In this document: piece by piece, positions 11,595-24,011 of the stretch
How the letters are laid out: each line of letters starts with the position of its first letter
How positions within the stretch are numbered: the first letter of the stretch is position 1
Source of the DNA: Anaeramoeba flamelloides
Taxonomy: Eukaryota; Metamonada; Anaeramoebidae
Direction: 5' to 3'
Length of the DNA: 64,000 nucleotides
NCBI GenBank assembly: GCA_027625915.1
Contig: JANTQA010000012.1
Span: forward strand, 8,888,501-8,952,500
Made by a program: the position numbers and the translations under genes
Notes under the pieces: model-generated
The model's input: the letters and a program-made list of their open reading frames with translations, nothing else
Told to the model about the DNA's origin: nothing
The model's database searches: none

Positions 11595-12061
11595 TCGTAA
11601 CGTTATATTTTAATGAATACCTTTTCAAGAAAATGAGCAATTATTTAAAATTATTAGTTTTTTTGTTCTCCAAAAATACAAAATTTTTTAACGATCCACA
11701 AACCTTTTATTTCCAAATAAAAAATATTTTAATTAAAAACATATTTCTTTACACATAACTTTCCACTTTATAACCAAACACAATGATATCATTTTTCAGA
11801 ACTTTTCTATTTTTTAAAAAAAAATGAAAAGTCAAGTAAATCAAGAAGATTTTGATTTTTGAATCATTCCAATGTTAAATTTGGATTTAAATATTCTTTT
11901 AAAATGGGTTTTAACAAAAATCACAAATTTTAAAAGAAAAAAAAAATAAAAATTTAAAATTTAACAACATTCTATGAAGTCAATTAAGGAAGTAAGCACA
12001 TATGGACATTTTGAAAAATTTAATAGTATAAACATTACTGATAAATAATTTTTGAGTGCTA

Positions 12062-12367
12062 TCGGATATTAAAACTTTGAGAACCAAAACATCATTTGCT
12101 GTTCTATTTGTGAAAAGTAAGCTAACCCAAAGTAATTAAGAGTTGAACATTTCATTTTTCTAAATTTTGAACATTTTTTTTTGATTATATTTTTGGTTTT
12201 ATGACATTTAGTTTTGGATCTAGAAATGTGTTTATACTAATGAGCGAAATTAATCAAACAGTAAACCAAAAAAATAGGTACCGAAAAAGTTTGTATTTGA
12301 AAAAAATATTTTCTTTTTGTAGACCAAACACAAAAGATCACCTTTACGAATAAATTTGTTGAAATAC
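12062..12367 (+). repeat. Dispersed repeat, partner of 51205-51503 (inverted)
   Basis: This stretch matches the reverse complement of 51205-51503 along its length. Shared landmarks are CCAAAACATCAT, CTGTTCTATTTGTGAAAAG, CAAACAGTAAACCAAAAAAA and ACCAAACACAAAAGATCACC. Short open stretches inside both copies are too broken to call coding. The family was not recognised. Confidence 0.7.
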
Positions 12368-13286
12368 AGAATGAAAAAAAAAATAAAATCTATAAGAGTA
12401 AATTTTTAAAGATTTGTTTTCTTTATCTTCTTAATTTGTATGAATCCATACAATTTATAATCTTGAATTTCTAGCCCCATTATCATTTATTATTATTTTA
12501 CAAAAAATGTTTTACAAATTAGTTTTCAAAATTCTTTTTTCAAATATTTTTATCAAACAATTACCAAAATAAATAATTGAATTATAAAAATTAAAACAAA
12601 GGATTGAATCCTTGGAATCAAAAAACAGTTATCAAAGATTCAACCCAAAATAAAAGAAAAATTTAGAAAAAATTTCAATCAGTTTTTCAGAATTATTATT
12701 AATTCTCAATTTTAATGGAAAATAAATAATTTTCAAATCAAACGAATAGGTCCAATACTTATTTACTTATGAAGAAGAATCCAATAAATATCCCTTTTAT
12801 CTAAACTCAACCCAGAATTAGATGAATTAGATGAAAATAAAAATTTTAAATTCATTTTGGGAAATTCTTGAGAAATAAAAAATAATTTGTTGAACAAAAA
12901 TTTTCCAAATAAAATTTTTTTCCTGACGAATTAAATACCAAAAAAAAATGCAAAGAAGAGATAATTGTATTAAATTTTACAGATAATATCAATAAATAAA
13001 TGATTTTTTTTTATTTTTTTAATCAATCTTTTCATTTTTTTGATTTCCATTTTTTAGTTTGGTATGAAAATATATTAAACTATCATATATTTCATTTCAG
13101 TATTTATTCAAATATCAATATATTGTGTTAAAGAAATGATTTGGAAAATTCATTTTCGCAGAAACTGAAGGCACCCAAGATTTGAAAAATCTACTTACTC
13201 CCTTAATAAGTAGGCTGTCATAATATATATATATATATATATATATATACTTATTTACCCTAAAATTTGGATTAGTAATATTAAAA

Positions 13287-13333
<47 letters not shown>

Positions 13334-15993
13334 TTTTATCATAATATTAAATCTAAAGTTAAATTTAAAGTAATATTAATTTTTCCTAAAATAAGGATAA
13401 TTCTAAGGACTTAATAATAAATAAATTACTAATATAGGATACAAATATTTATTATTTAGATTGGGCAAAGTGATTTATATTCAATATTTAATAATTAAAA
13501 AAATAAAATTCAAAAAAAAGCCAATTTCATTGTTTTTTTTTATATTTGATGTACTATATTAAAAAACTTCAATATCAATTACTGAAAAATTTAAAAAAGT
13601 AGATTCGAATTTAATTAATGTATTCTATAATTCGGCAATTATTAAATATTTACAAATTAAACAATGATATTGAATAATTTCATATGGATGATGATGAATA
13701 TTCGCAAGAAATTTATGTTTAATATGATTTTGCATTAAAATAAAAAATAAATTTCAAAAAAAAATATAAAAATTCCAAATATATATAATAATTTTATTTC
13801 ATAACCATGATTCCATTTTTTTTTTCAAATATAAACTATTTTTTATAATTGTCCTTTGAAAAAAAAAATAAAAAATAAAGTAGAATAATAAACATCAAAG
13901 AATATTTTATATCGGTATGAAATAAATTAATAAATTTATTAATTTTTTCAAAAATTGAAAAACTAAATTATTTGTCGAGTATTGAGAAAACAACGAGGTT
14001 CATTTTAATCCCAAATTGAAGATCAAATGAAATTTTAATAGAAAAATATGATTTTTCATTACAATCATTTTCATTTATTCAATATCATTATAATAACTTA
14101 TTTTAACCTAGAGGCTATATACCCTGTAATAATAAAAAATTATTAATAATGAATAATTTTTTTTAAAAAAGGTGAAAAAAAGGGGAAAAGGTTAAAAATG
14201 AGAAAGTATAATTTCAGTTTTGACATAAAATCAATATTTTCTTCAAATATCCATCCAAGATCTTTATTAACTTGTAATCAACTCATCAAAACTGGACAAT
14301 TTTTACAGTAAAATAGTATATATATTCTTTAGAAAATGGGCTGATCTAAATTTCATTAAATGTCAACTCCAATATTTAAAATAAAAATCATTGGGTAATA
14401 TATTTCTTTATTTGTAATTATCTTTGATACAGATTTTAATTAATCTAAATTCAAAATAATTTAAGGGGGTGGATAAACCATAATATCTGATAAAAATTGA
14501 GAGAGATGAGAAAATAGTATTATATTTTAGATGAGTGGGATCATAGATTCTTGAAAAAATTTTTAAAAAAAAATAATTTGATACTTTTTTTTAATAATGT
14601 TAATAAAAAAAAAATAGAGAAAAGAATTGATAAAATTGATTCGATTTTTATTTATTTTATAATAAATATTTTTTTTTGGAAAAGATAATTTTAGATTCTT
14701 GGAACAAAACTTTTAGCTATTTTGTGCTTTACAATTTGATAAAATAGAATCATATTCACTTCTCCAATTCCACGTAAATCCAAGTGTTTAAAATTCTAAC
14801 CAGATATGTTTTGGGATAATTACAATTTTTTGGAATCCTTCTCGCAATTAAAGTCTCATTCGTATTTCCTTTTATGATTCTCCCAATTGTAATGTTGTTA
14901 TCCAATTTAAACAATTCTCATTAATTTCAAATGTCACTGATAAAAAAATTTTTCTAATTTCTTTATCTTGTCATGATTAAAAAAATTCAAAAATGATGAA
15001 AAAATAAAAAATGTAAAAAATTAAATGCAACAATAGAATGTTGAGATAAGGATAAATGATAAATCATTCAACATTCGAAGCACTATTTGAAGCAATTCAA
15101 CTCAATATTCTATTGTGGTAATTTCTTTGAGACTTTTGAAAAAAAAAATTAAAAAATCTAATGAATGAAGTACTTTAAATAATAAAAATCAATGAGGTGC
15201 CAAAATAAAAAATGTTATTTTCTGATCCTCTTCGAAAAGATTAAAAAGTAAAAATTTTTTCTCTTACAGTGGCTACTCCCTGAAGATTAAATAAATCAAA
15301 AAATTATTTTTTAATTATCAAGTTAATCATTTTAAAAAAGGGAAAACTTTATTACAATTAAAACTTTTTTCAAGTTGGATATTTTAAGAAAGTGAAAATT
15401 TTTTTACAAAACAAATTGCTTTTCTACATACTCCAATCTCTACACCATATTTAAAGGCTGATCCATTACTTTATTAAAACAATAAACTTTCAAAAAGTTT
15501 TAATTCTTAACAAGTTTTCACGTTTTTAAAATATAATACTTCAAAAAAGTTTCAAAAAATTCTACACTTTTTTAAAACTACTATAAAAAAATACATTTCT
15601 TTCTCTTTGTCGAAATATTTTTCTAATTAAAAAAATATTTATAGATAAAAATTAAAACAAATAATAGATTACTAATGCTTGTTTTAATCTTATTCAAGAA
15701 ATGCCAAGATGAATAAAATTTTCTGAGAAAAAATATAATTTTGTTTGATCGTGAGAAATAAAAAAAATAAAGAAAATAGGCAAAATAATTTTATATGATT
15801 ATTAGTATTATTAAAAATATAGTAATTTTTTTCAAAAAACAATGAAAGTAACTGATAAAGAAATTATTAATAATAATAATGATTCTTGTTAAAGTTAAAT
15901 TTTTGTAACAAGATAACAAAAAACAAAATAAATAAATAACTATATCTTGATATGTGATGATATATCGATAATCTTTTTTTCAAAAAAGGTAAT
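12368..15993. other. Gene-free A/T-rich region with TA microsatellites
   Basis: Two (TA)n arrays lie at 13221-13249 and 13289-13330, about 40 bp apart. An imperfect hairpin lies at about 15024-15115, where CAATAGAATGTTGA is repeated in inverted form as TCAATATTCTATTG. Homopolymers are frequent. No gene-like stretch was seen; the last part is the downstream region of the CTL gene. Confidence 0.45.
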
Positions 15994-18900
15994 TTAATCA
16001 GACTCATCAGATTCGCTCTCTTCTGAAATTGATTTTTTTTCGCTCAATGTGATATCATCATCGTCTGTCGAAGTGTCATTTTTCTTTTTCTTTTTGTTTT
16101 TCTGTTTACCGGTTTGGTTGTGGGTGTCCATGAATTGAATTAATTCTTGTGAAGCATAGGGTTCCTTTTCTTCTGTTGATCCGTCATGTCTTTCACAATC
16201 TTCGCAGAAACATAAAAGTATTGTGTCGATGGACATTTCAAACACACCCATAAATGCGCCAGCTACTAAATATCCGAAGAGTCCACATAGAACGGCGGGG
16301 ATCACATAAAAGGTCATATTTTCGTTTTGCATGCATAAGGCTAATGCGCCGCCCATTGTCAAAAAGGCAATAACAACCTTACCTAAGAATAGTAAAAAGT
16401 CGCCAATTACGTTAACTACCATTAGACGTAGAATGTTTCGATGTATTAAGAACCAAGCGCGTCTTGTTGATTTACAAAAAGATTCTCCATAAACTGCAAT
16501 CATAATGTATGCATTTTGGTTTATAAATTTGATCCAAAGCTCCAGGCATCGAAGAAAATAATTGGCTAGATATAATAGATATCTTACAAAGCGATTATCT
16601 TTTGTCACGCGTTGCACTCTTCTTTTGAGCCTTTCCATCAGGAATCGAATGATTTGGATAAATGCCAAAATAAATGATCCAAATGCGAGAGACCCTAGAT
16701 GGTATCTTAGGATTCTTTTAAATGATGTTTTCACTGGGCCATTTGGGAGGTTTTCTTTGTCCCTGGTCCAATACCACTGTGCAATGGTCCCCGCAACTGT
16801 TGCCTGGGTGATTGCCATGATCCATGCGTTTGTCCAAAATAGGCCAAAGAGATGATAAATCGTTGCATAATTTGTTCTTGTGTCGTTCTCATAATCTAAT
16901 TTCCAATAGTCTTCACCGTCATTTGTTTTCTTTTTCAATTCGGGGTTGCCTGCGGCCATCATGAATATACCGACAGGGACCCACCATGCATATAGACACG
17001 CTAATGCTAAAAATGTAATAACCGGGAATAAGACAATTCTTTTAGAGGCCTGTATGGCTTTAGCTGCCTCTTTGACAATCTGAATAGCTAACCTTATTCT
17101 TCCTCTGAGAAATATGACCAATAGAAATGAAATCACAAAAATTCCTCCTGAAATAAAGTAAAAATACATAAATACTTTTGAATTGGTATTATCACCTTCA
17201 ATAGATTGATCACTTTCATATTTTTCTTTTGATGTTTTATCTTTGTTTTTTATTTTTTTTTTAAAATTTGTGTTTATTTGATTGTTTTTTTATTAGAACA
17301 AAAGAAATAAATATTAATAATTATATTGTTTTTTTTTTTATAAAAATAAGAAAATAGAGAGTTAAGATTTTGATCAAATTTATAATTATTAATTAAATTT
17401 TGTAAATAAATAAAACTAGCAAATTATTGATCTTTTTTTTGTTGTAATATATGGGAAGAGCTGTTAATTCCTCTTATTTGTCGTTAGGTTTTCTTGAGTT
17501 TTCTGTTTATTTGGAAAATGAATTGATTTTCGTTAGGTTTTTTTGAGGTTTTCTATTTTATTTGTGAAGTGTTCTAGGTTTTCTTGAGTTTTCTATTTGT
17601 ATGGAAAATCAATAGATTTTCGTTAGGTTTTTTTTTCTTTTTGAAATAAACCGAAAATTTATTAAAATTTTCTGTTTATTTCAAAAAGTAAAAAAAGCTA
17701 GAACACTTCACAAATAAAATAGAAACCTCAAAAAAACCTAGAACACTTAAAAAATAAAATAAAAAACCTCAAGAAAACCTAGACGCTTGACAGTACTCTA
17801 CGGCACTCTACGACACTTTTCAGCACTTGAAGATACTTCCATTATTGCTAAATTTTTATTTTGAAATTTCAATAAAGAATTTTTAATTTTTACTTTACAA
17901 TCAATTAATCTCACAAATAATAATAATACTTGAATGAAAATCGTTTTTTGATATGACAAATTCGAATTTTAGAATCGGAGTGTGGTATAAAAATTAACAT
18001 TTTTTAAGAGAAACGGTATGGAATAGTGGTAACACGTCTAGTTTACAATCTGAATGCTGGGGGGGGGGGATTTATTTCCCTTAAGCACATTATTTCTGAT
18101 TGTTTACCATTTTTTCAAATAGCCTAAACGATGTAATTGTAATTAAAAATCGTGCTTATGGTTCATGTAACAACTAATTCTTTGAAGGAATTGTCTGGTC
18201 AATTTGAATCTTTTTGTACTATTATCGAACTCTGAACCTGAATGGAATTGGAACAAAATACCTGTCAATTTATGAATCAGATCTGATTTTTGGGAGAAAT
18301 GACCAGATTCGCTCTCTCTCGTACTCCCTCTCTCTCTCTCTCTTTCGGTTCAAAAAACGTTCTAATTCAAATTAGGGATTTGGATAATACGTAGAGTGTC
18401 GTTAGGTTTTCCAGAATTCAAAAAAAATTGAATAAAATCTTTGATTTTCCTCTATTCTTTTAAATTCTGGAAAACCTAACGGCAAACGGGTGGACTTTGA
18501 GTAATCAAACTTTAAAAAAATTAAAAAAAAAATTAATATTTTTTTTGGAATTTATCATTATAATCCTTTGATTTGAAGAAGGTTTATTGGGGATGAGTAT
18601 CACCAATATTTCAAAATATTATATTCATGTGGTTGAAATTTGATAATCTGCATAAGTTGAAATCCTTTTAACCTGAGAAACGTATAATAGAAATTCTAGG
18701 GGTATGCAAAATTATTTGTTGTGTCTTAGTGTAATAAAGCTTCGAATTGTTTTTTCAAAAATTGTGATTATTCATTAATATAAGTTTCCAAAAATTGGTA
18801 AACTCTCGAAAATTTATTAGTTATATTTGATTGGTATATATTTCTTTATACAGTTTCAGATTAATGATGCAAATTGGTAAAACTTTGGTGATTAATATAT

Positions 18901-21900
18901 TGATTCTTTAATTTTGGTATTTGATGATTACAAATAACATTAAATACTCATTTTGTTTTTATTAGTATTCAATACATTTTTGAAATGATCAACAATTTCG
19001 AAAAAAAAGTACAATTGGATAATATTTTATTATTTAATATTAAAAATGGGTTCGTTAATTGTTTGAAGAAACGAAAATTATTCTTTTTTGTTCATTGATT
19101 TCGATATGTTTTAGAAATCTACAAATATTAATTAATTGGTATATTAAAGTATATTTTCATAGACATTAATAAATACTTGGATAAATCGTTTCATTGATTA
19201 TTTTAATAATATCATGAATTAATTTTAGAATTTTAGTTATTTTTAAAGCTTTGTTAACATTTATTAACTATACAGTATTTAATATTGAAATTATTTTTAT
19301 GAATAACTTTTACATAATAAAAAAAAAAAAAAATAATCTAAAAAAAAAAAAAAGAAAGGAGTGATTTCAAACATTGAAGATAAAAATAATAAGTGATGGC
19401 GCCAACAACTACAAAATATGCACAAATTGTAAACCAGACCATAAATGCAGAAAATCGTTTCATTAGCCCAAGCCAGACAAAAGATAAAATAAATGCTGCA
19501 AATGGCGCTGCTAAAATAATGTACCATGCTTGAACGAGATCACCTAATATTTGTGAGATTTTACCTGCGTTTTCCCAATTTTTTGATACTTCTTCTTCAG
19601 TTTCTTTTTCTTCAGTCGTTTGTTTCGAAGAACCGGTATCTGGAAAACATCTTTTGACATCTTTTAGTTTTTTATTATTATTTATATTATCAAAATAAGA
19701 AGAAAAAAAAAATGTTTTTAATGAGAAAAAATAAATTTTTAAATCCTTCCGAAAGATGGATAATAATTTAAATAGTTTATTTGGTTCTGAAATTATTTAA
19801 AAAAAAAATAAAATAAATGCCTGCTGAACAAAATATAAAAAGTTTTATTACAGCTATTTACAAAAAATATATTTTTTTGTATTGAAAAAATGAGATCCTT
19901 TTAACATTTGTTTTTTATTGATATTTTATTTGAAATTTAAATTATAACTTCTTTCTTTGAATTTTTATAATAACAATTAAATTCTTTTCATTGAACTCAA
20001 TATAATTTTGAGTATTTAATCAAATGGAAATGTGAATAGGAATAGGAATAGGAATGGTTAAAAAGTAAAAAAAAAAAAGGCATGCAATCTCTTTTCCAAA
20101 ATTTATGATCGGTATTGATATAGATTTCAAGAATAAATTACATGATGGTTGTCAGTTTGAAAATTGAAGTGTTTTTTTTTATTATTAAAATACCTTATAA
20201 CTATTTAACTTCAAATTAATTCTAAATTTTTTATCAAGAAATAGACCTTAGTTGACTGTTGTTTAAATTTTGAAATCTTGTTCTTTTTTTTTTATTAATT
20301 CTAAAATTTCAAAACTCGATTTTTTTCAAAAAATTCAATTTTCTTTTTGTTACTGTTATATTGTGGTCAAAAATGACCGTGTCAAGAGCCTAAAACCAGT
20401 GTCTCAAATAAAGTCTGTGCTTTTTTCTTCTTGTTGTTCAAATATAACATCTAATTAACGATCTAATATATACCTAAAGTCAAATCAATTTTGAAGGTAA
20501 ACTACTTGATGATTTGAGTATTTTTTAATTTAGGAATTGAATGTGTTTAAAATTTTTACTAATTTTCTTACTTTATTTTATCGGGTTCTTGACTCCCCTG
20601 TGTATTCTGAAAGTGTCGTCAAGTGCCGTAGAGTGCCGTGAAGTGTCTAGGTTTTCTTGAGGTTTTCTATTTTATTTGTGAAGTGTTCTAGGTTTTTTTT
20701 GAGTTTTCTATTTTATATGGAAAATCTATTGATTTTCGTTAGTTTTTTTACTTTAGAAATAAATAGAAAACTCAAAAAAACCTAACGAAACTCTATTGAT
20801 TTTCCAAATAAAATAGAAAACTCAAAAAAACCTAACTAATGTTTTTTTAATTTCTTAAATTAAAAAAAAACAAATGGCGCTTTTCCAGAATTTAAAAGAA
20901 TAGAGTAAAATTAAAGATTTTTCTCAATTCTTTTGAATTCTGGAAAAGTTAACGGTGTTTTTTTTTAATTTGGTCATAGAAATGATATTATTCTTTTTTT
21001 TTATTAATATTTTAATTATTTTTCTTCTTTTCTTTTTTTTATTTTAATAAATTTTTCTTTGATTACACCTTTCTCTCAATAAATAAATAATATTTTTCAT
21101 AATTTTTCCAATTTTTATGAAATTTTTTGTTTTTTTGATGATTAATATATTCTCCAACATTTGTTTCTATTTTTTTGAGAAAGATTTACAAATTTGATCC
21201 TTCATTTTTAGAAATTGATTTTTTATTATAGAACTTTCAGGAATCAATATCAAATTTACTAATTATTTATTGTCAGTTTCTTGGATCATTTGAAGATAAA
21301 GCCTTCTCGAAAAACGAAACACGACTTTTCAATTTGCAACAAGGGATTAAACTTTTCTGCACGCATTATTTTGACAACAGTGTTTAGTGCGACTTAGTCT
21401 CAAAAAAAAAAAGAAATTTGCAGAGTTGTAAAATACAAATTCTCTTAAAAGTGCTAAAATAAGCAAAATTCCACTTAATTCGAAAAAAAAATAACTTATC
21501 CCAAGAAAGGTATTACCAATCAAGAAAAGGGGGTTGTCAGGGAACTGATCCTTATTTGTGTTATAAATTCATTTTTAAATTTAATCCAAAGATGAAATTT
21601 GGGTTCAACAAAACCTTAGTTTTTTAAAGTGTGTCAAACAGTTTGACTTTTCTTGGTAAGTTGAGGGGAAATAAAAAAAAGAAAAAAAATTTTTCATTGA
21701 ATTTTTAAAAAGGAGTTAAATTCATCATGTCAAACAGCGATATGAAAAAGGTTCTTCTCTCTGAAAAATACTTTTCGGATTTTGTTTTGATTTTATCAGA
21801 ACCTTATCTCCCAAAAACAAAAATTTTTGTAAAGAAAGAAAAAGAAACAAAAACATATCGAAGCATATTTGAAAAAAAAAAAAAAAAAAAAAAAACATAC

Positions 21901-22375
21901 AACTCTCTGATTTGTAAGTACAATATTCTTGATCGTCAATATAACTTGTTGTTTTGTTTTCTGTTGTGAGTACACATGACATCGATAATTCACCTTTTTT
22001 TGGGCATTCTTTAACACAAAACTCATGGTCCATGTTCTCCGCCGGAAAGAACACGAGCTTTTTGTTTTCCAAATTAGGGAATTGCTTGTCCCAGTCCATT
22101 TCTGGATCTGTAAGGTTGGGGTATTTTGTTTTGAGAGTGTCCTTGATTGGTGTCATGTCGAATCCGCAGTACGATCCCTTCCAGTCTCTGGGGTAATACA
22201 AACGCTTAGGCTCTCCTTGCGTAAAGCCCAAATATGCAACAAAGCCCATGCCCAACCAAAATAGTATGAACAAGATCAACCAAAAGAGATCTTGGCATTT
22301 TCTTTGATCTAAAGGACCTCGGAAGTCGTCGTCATACTCAAACGATGAATCAACTTTTGCTGAGAGGATTTTCAT
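15994..22375 (-). CDS. Choline transporter-like protein (SLC44/CTL family), three exons
   Basis: This is a multi-pass membrane protein of the SLC44 family, which moves choline and related solutes across plasma or organelle membranes. Exon 1 (22375-21904) encodes a cytosolic start, the first membrane segment (about residues 30-51) and the family block GEPKRLYYPRDWKGSYCG, then a Cys-rich extracellular loop. Exon 2 (19660-19373) adds VKRCFPDTG, a Glu-rich loop and two membrane segments. Exon 3 (17240-15994) holds the core, including LFWTNAWI, GTIAQWYW, YHLGSLAFGSFILAFIQ, NAYIMIAVYGESFC and DTILLCFCEDCERHDGS, plus a charged tail. Both junctions are phase 1 (donors GTTGTA and GTTTGA, acceptors ending AAAAG and CAAAG). 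The coding sum of 2,007 nt gives 668 residues, the usual CTL length. The donors are weak but frame, phase and family order all agree. Introns of 2,243 and 2,132 bp carry repeats. TAA stop. Confidence 0.93.
17470..17800. repeat. GTTAGGTTTTCTTGAG-type repeat, in CTL intron 2
   Basis: Several imperfect direct and inverted copies of a unit reading GTTAGGTTTTCTTGAGTTTT or its complement are packed here, followed by segments resembling CGGCACTCTACGACAC. The same vocabulary recurs at 20590-20960, 27060-27480, 32670-33120 and 55385-55760. Inverted arms suggest a fold-back or MITE-like family. No coding potential. Confidence 0.7.
18015..18080 (+). pseudogene. Possible tRNA-derived fossil
   Basis: The segment GGTATGGAATAGTGGTAAC resembles a tRNA D-arm/A-box, followed at the right distance by TCTAGTTTACAATCTGA, which could be a decayed anticodon arm. 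The expected T-arm (GGTTCGANTCC) is replaced by a G run and ATTTATTTCCC, so this would not be a working gene. It could equally be chance similarity. Confidence 0.22.
18397..18482. repeat. Short perfect-stem hairpin element in CTL intron 2
   Basis: GTTAGGTTTTCCAGAATT on the left pairs exactly with AATTCTGGAAAACCTAAC on the right across a loop of about 45 bases rich in A and T. The same stem sequence, often with one arm degraded, occurs at 20880-20950, 27290-27480, 32860-32915 and 55385-55460. It is a MITE-like fold-back unit. Confidence 0.7.
20590..20960. repeat. GTTAGGTTTTCTTGAG-type repeat, in CTL intron 1
   Basis: The copy begins with a block containing GTGCCGTAGAGTGCCGTGAA and continues with direct and inverted GTTAGGTTTTT / AAAAACCTAAC units and a TTCTGGAAAA stem. 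It is the same family as 17470-17800 in the other intron of this gene. Confidence 0.7.
21040..21395 (-). mobile_element. Decayed Tc1/mariner-like element fragment in CTL intron 1
   Basis: Read on the minus strand this resembles the 23478-23955 and 36861-37321 elements. It carries a terminal-type block ACTGTTGTCAAAATAATGCG (complement of the right end), the block around AAAATGAAGGATCAAATT, and a TTGG-AAAATT region in the right order. It is much more degraded than those copies. Confidence 0.45.
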
Positions 22376-23176
22376 TTGGAATTTTTATATTTAGTTCGAT
22401 TTTTGGAAACGGATTTTTGTTTGTTTTTTTGGATAAAAATTTGTTTAGAAGAAATTTTCAAAATTTGTTTTTTTCTTTGTTTTGGAGGTGAAAAAAATGA
22501 TCTGTTTGGAAAAAAATTATTTCTTTTTGAACAAGTAAATCGGTGATCTTTTAATTGAAAACATTCTAATTTTCGTGAGTTTTCTGAAGAACAAATAAAT
22601 TAATGTAAAAATATTTATGAGGATGAAAAACAAATATGAAAATTTAAATCAACAGAAGAAGAGTGTGGCTAACTTAAATGGAGCTTTTTTTTTCAAATAA
22701 TATTTGAATAAAGAAGGAAATATTTTTTAATGATTAGTTGTTATTTTTAATTTCACCTTCAAGATTTTTTGTTCAAATAGTTTCCAAGAACAGATCGTTT
22801 ATTCAAAATGATTGGAATTTTGGTTTATAAAATTCATAAAAATGTTTTCTCTTTTGAGAAAGTTTCCAAAAGTAAATGTAGGCATTTTTTGTTTTGTCCA
22901 TTATTTTTTCTTCAAAAAATAATAAGGCATGTATTCAAAGAAAGAAAACGACTTTGTGAGGTTTATAAATACAATATAAATTATGCTACTTAAGGAGCGA
23001 CAAAATAGCCTTTATTTTAGAGTGATTAATGATTAAAAATAATTCTAGAATTATATATAAAATAAGCTTTAGTTGTTATTTTGAAAAGATTTTGAAAACT
23101 ATGATTTTAAAAGACACGGGAAATTAATTGGCTTATTCACATTTTTTATTTTCACTTTAGGAGAGATCCACAAATA
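22376..23176. other. Upstream region of the CTL gene
   Basis: The region should contain the CTL promoter and 5' untranslated region. It is A/T-rich with T runs. No clear TATA element, initiator or additional gene could be singled out. Confidence 0.4.
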
Positions 23177-23405
23177 CTATTAATTGAAAAATAAAAAGAT
23201 CAAAATTTTCATTCAGCTTTCCAAAAAAATACACCTCTCAAAAGAATTTCAACAAATCATCAAAATACCCAAGTCCCCAATTTCTGAAATAGTCATTTAA
23301 GCTGATTTTAAGAATTAAAAAATTGAAATTTTACTGTGATTTATAAATTACAATTTCGGAAATCTGAATGAAAATTTTGTTCCATTTATTTTGAAACAAA
23401 TAGTA
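23177..23405. repeat. MITE with ACTATTTGTTGCAAAATAAA-type inverted ends
   Basis: The left end reads TACTATTAATTG-AAAATAAA and continues CAAAATTTTCATTCAGCTTTCC. The right end is its complement (GAATGAAAATTTTG, CATTTATTTTG, AATAGTA). The inside shares a GAATT-CAACAAATCATCAAAAT block with copies at 35670-35897, 37813-38039 and, nested, 30155-30376. Flanking TA dinucleotides fit a TA target site. Non-coding. Confidence 0.75.
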
Positions 23406-23477
23406 GTTGATAACTTCTTATCGAACTCTATTTGAAAAAAGAAAAAGATGGAACATGAGTAAAATTTTTTTCTTCTA

Positions 23478-23955
23478 CTGTAGTCAAAACAAAGCGTGCA
23501 AAAAAATATAATGCGTGTTTCAAAATAAAAAGCATGTTTTTTTGTTATTAGTTGACCAATACATTAACCAATCAAAGAAACCAATAATAAACCCTAAAAA
23601 AATATGGTATTGGTTTCTTAAAGTTCTATTATTTAAAAAGAAATTCTAAAAATGAAGGATCAAATTGCAAAATTTATCTCAAAAAATAGAGTAAATTTTT
23701 CATAAAATTTTAATCATAAAAAAAACGAAAAAATTTCAAAAAAATTGAGAATATTATGAAAAATTTTCAACTATTTACATGAATAATTTAAATTTTACCG
23801 AAAATAACCAGACCTTTACTTTCAAAATTGATTTGAACTTAGGTATACTCTTTGTTAGTAGATTGGATGTTGCCTTGGTACAAGAATAAAAAAAAGCACG
23901 GATAATATTTTGAAACACGGATTATAGTCTTTGTGCACACTTTATTTTGATCACT
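23478..23955 (+). mobile_element. Non-autonomous Tc1/mariner-like element, copy A
   Basis: A 478-bp element flanked by TA, with inverted ends. The left end is CTGTAGTCAAAACAAAGCG and the right end, complemented, is CAGTGATCAAAATAAAGTG. Both continue into a GTGTTTCAAAATA block. The inside shares GAAACCAATA, TTAAAGTTCTATTATTT, AATGAAGGATCAAATT and GATTGGATGTTGCCTTGGTA with copy B at 36861-37321. The TA flanks and CAGT-type end fit Tc1/mariner. There is no transposase frame. Confidence 0.78.
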
Positions 23956-24011
23956 GTATTATAACTTCGAAGGTTTAAGGGATTAAAACTCGCCATAGAT
24001 TTCACTATAAC

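Noticed and set aside
13221-13330. Open frames made of Ile-Tyr repeats
   Set aside because: They come from two (TA)n microsatellites and have no coding evidence.
17286-17900. Possible LTR-type direct repeats in CTL intron 2
   Set aside because: The repeated units are short, inverted and found singly elsewhere. There is no paired long terminal repeat, primer site or coding part.
19297-19527. Minus-strand open stretch starting Met-Val-His-Tyr
   Set aside because: It is the shifted frame of CTL exon 2. The true frame gives the two expected membrane segments.
21725-21903. Continuation of CTL exon 1 through a Phe run to a stop
   Set aside because: The family sequence breaks off at Tyr-Lys-Ser-Glu and resumes in phase at 19660 with Val-Lys-Arg-Cys-Phe-Pro, so the extension is intron.
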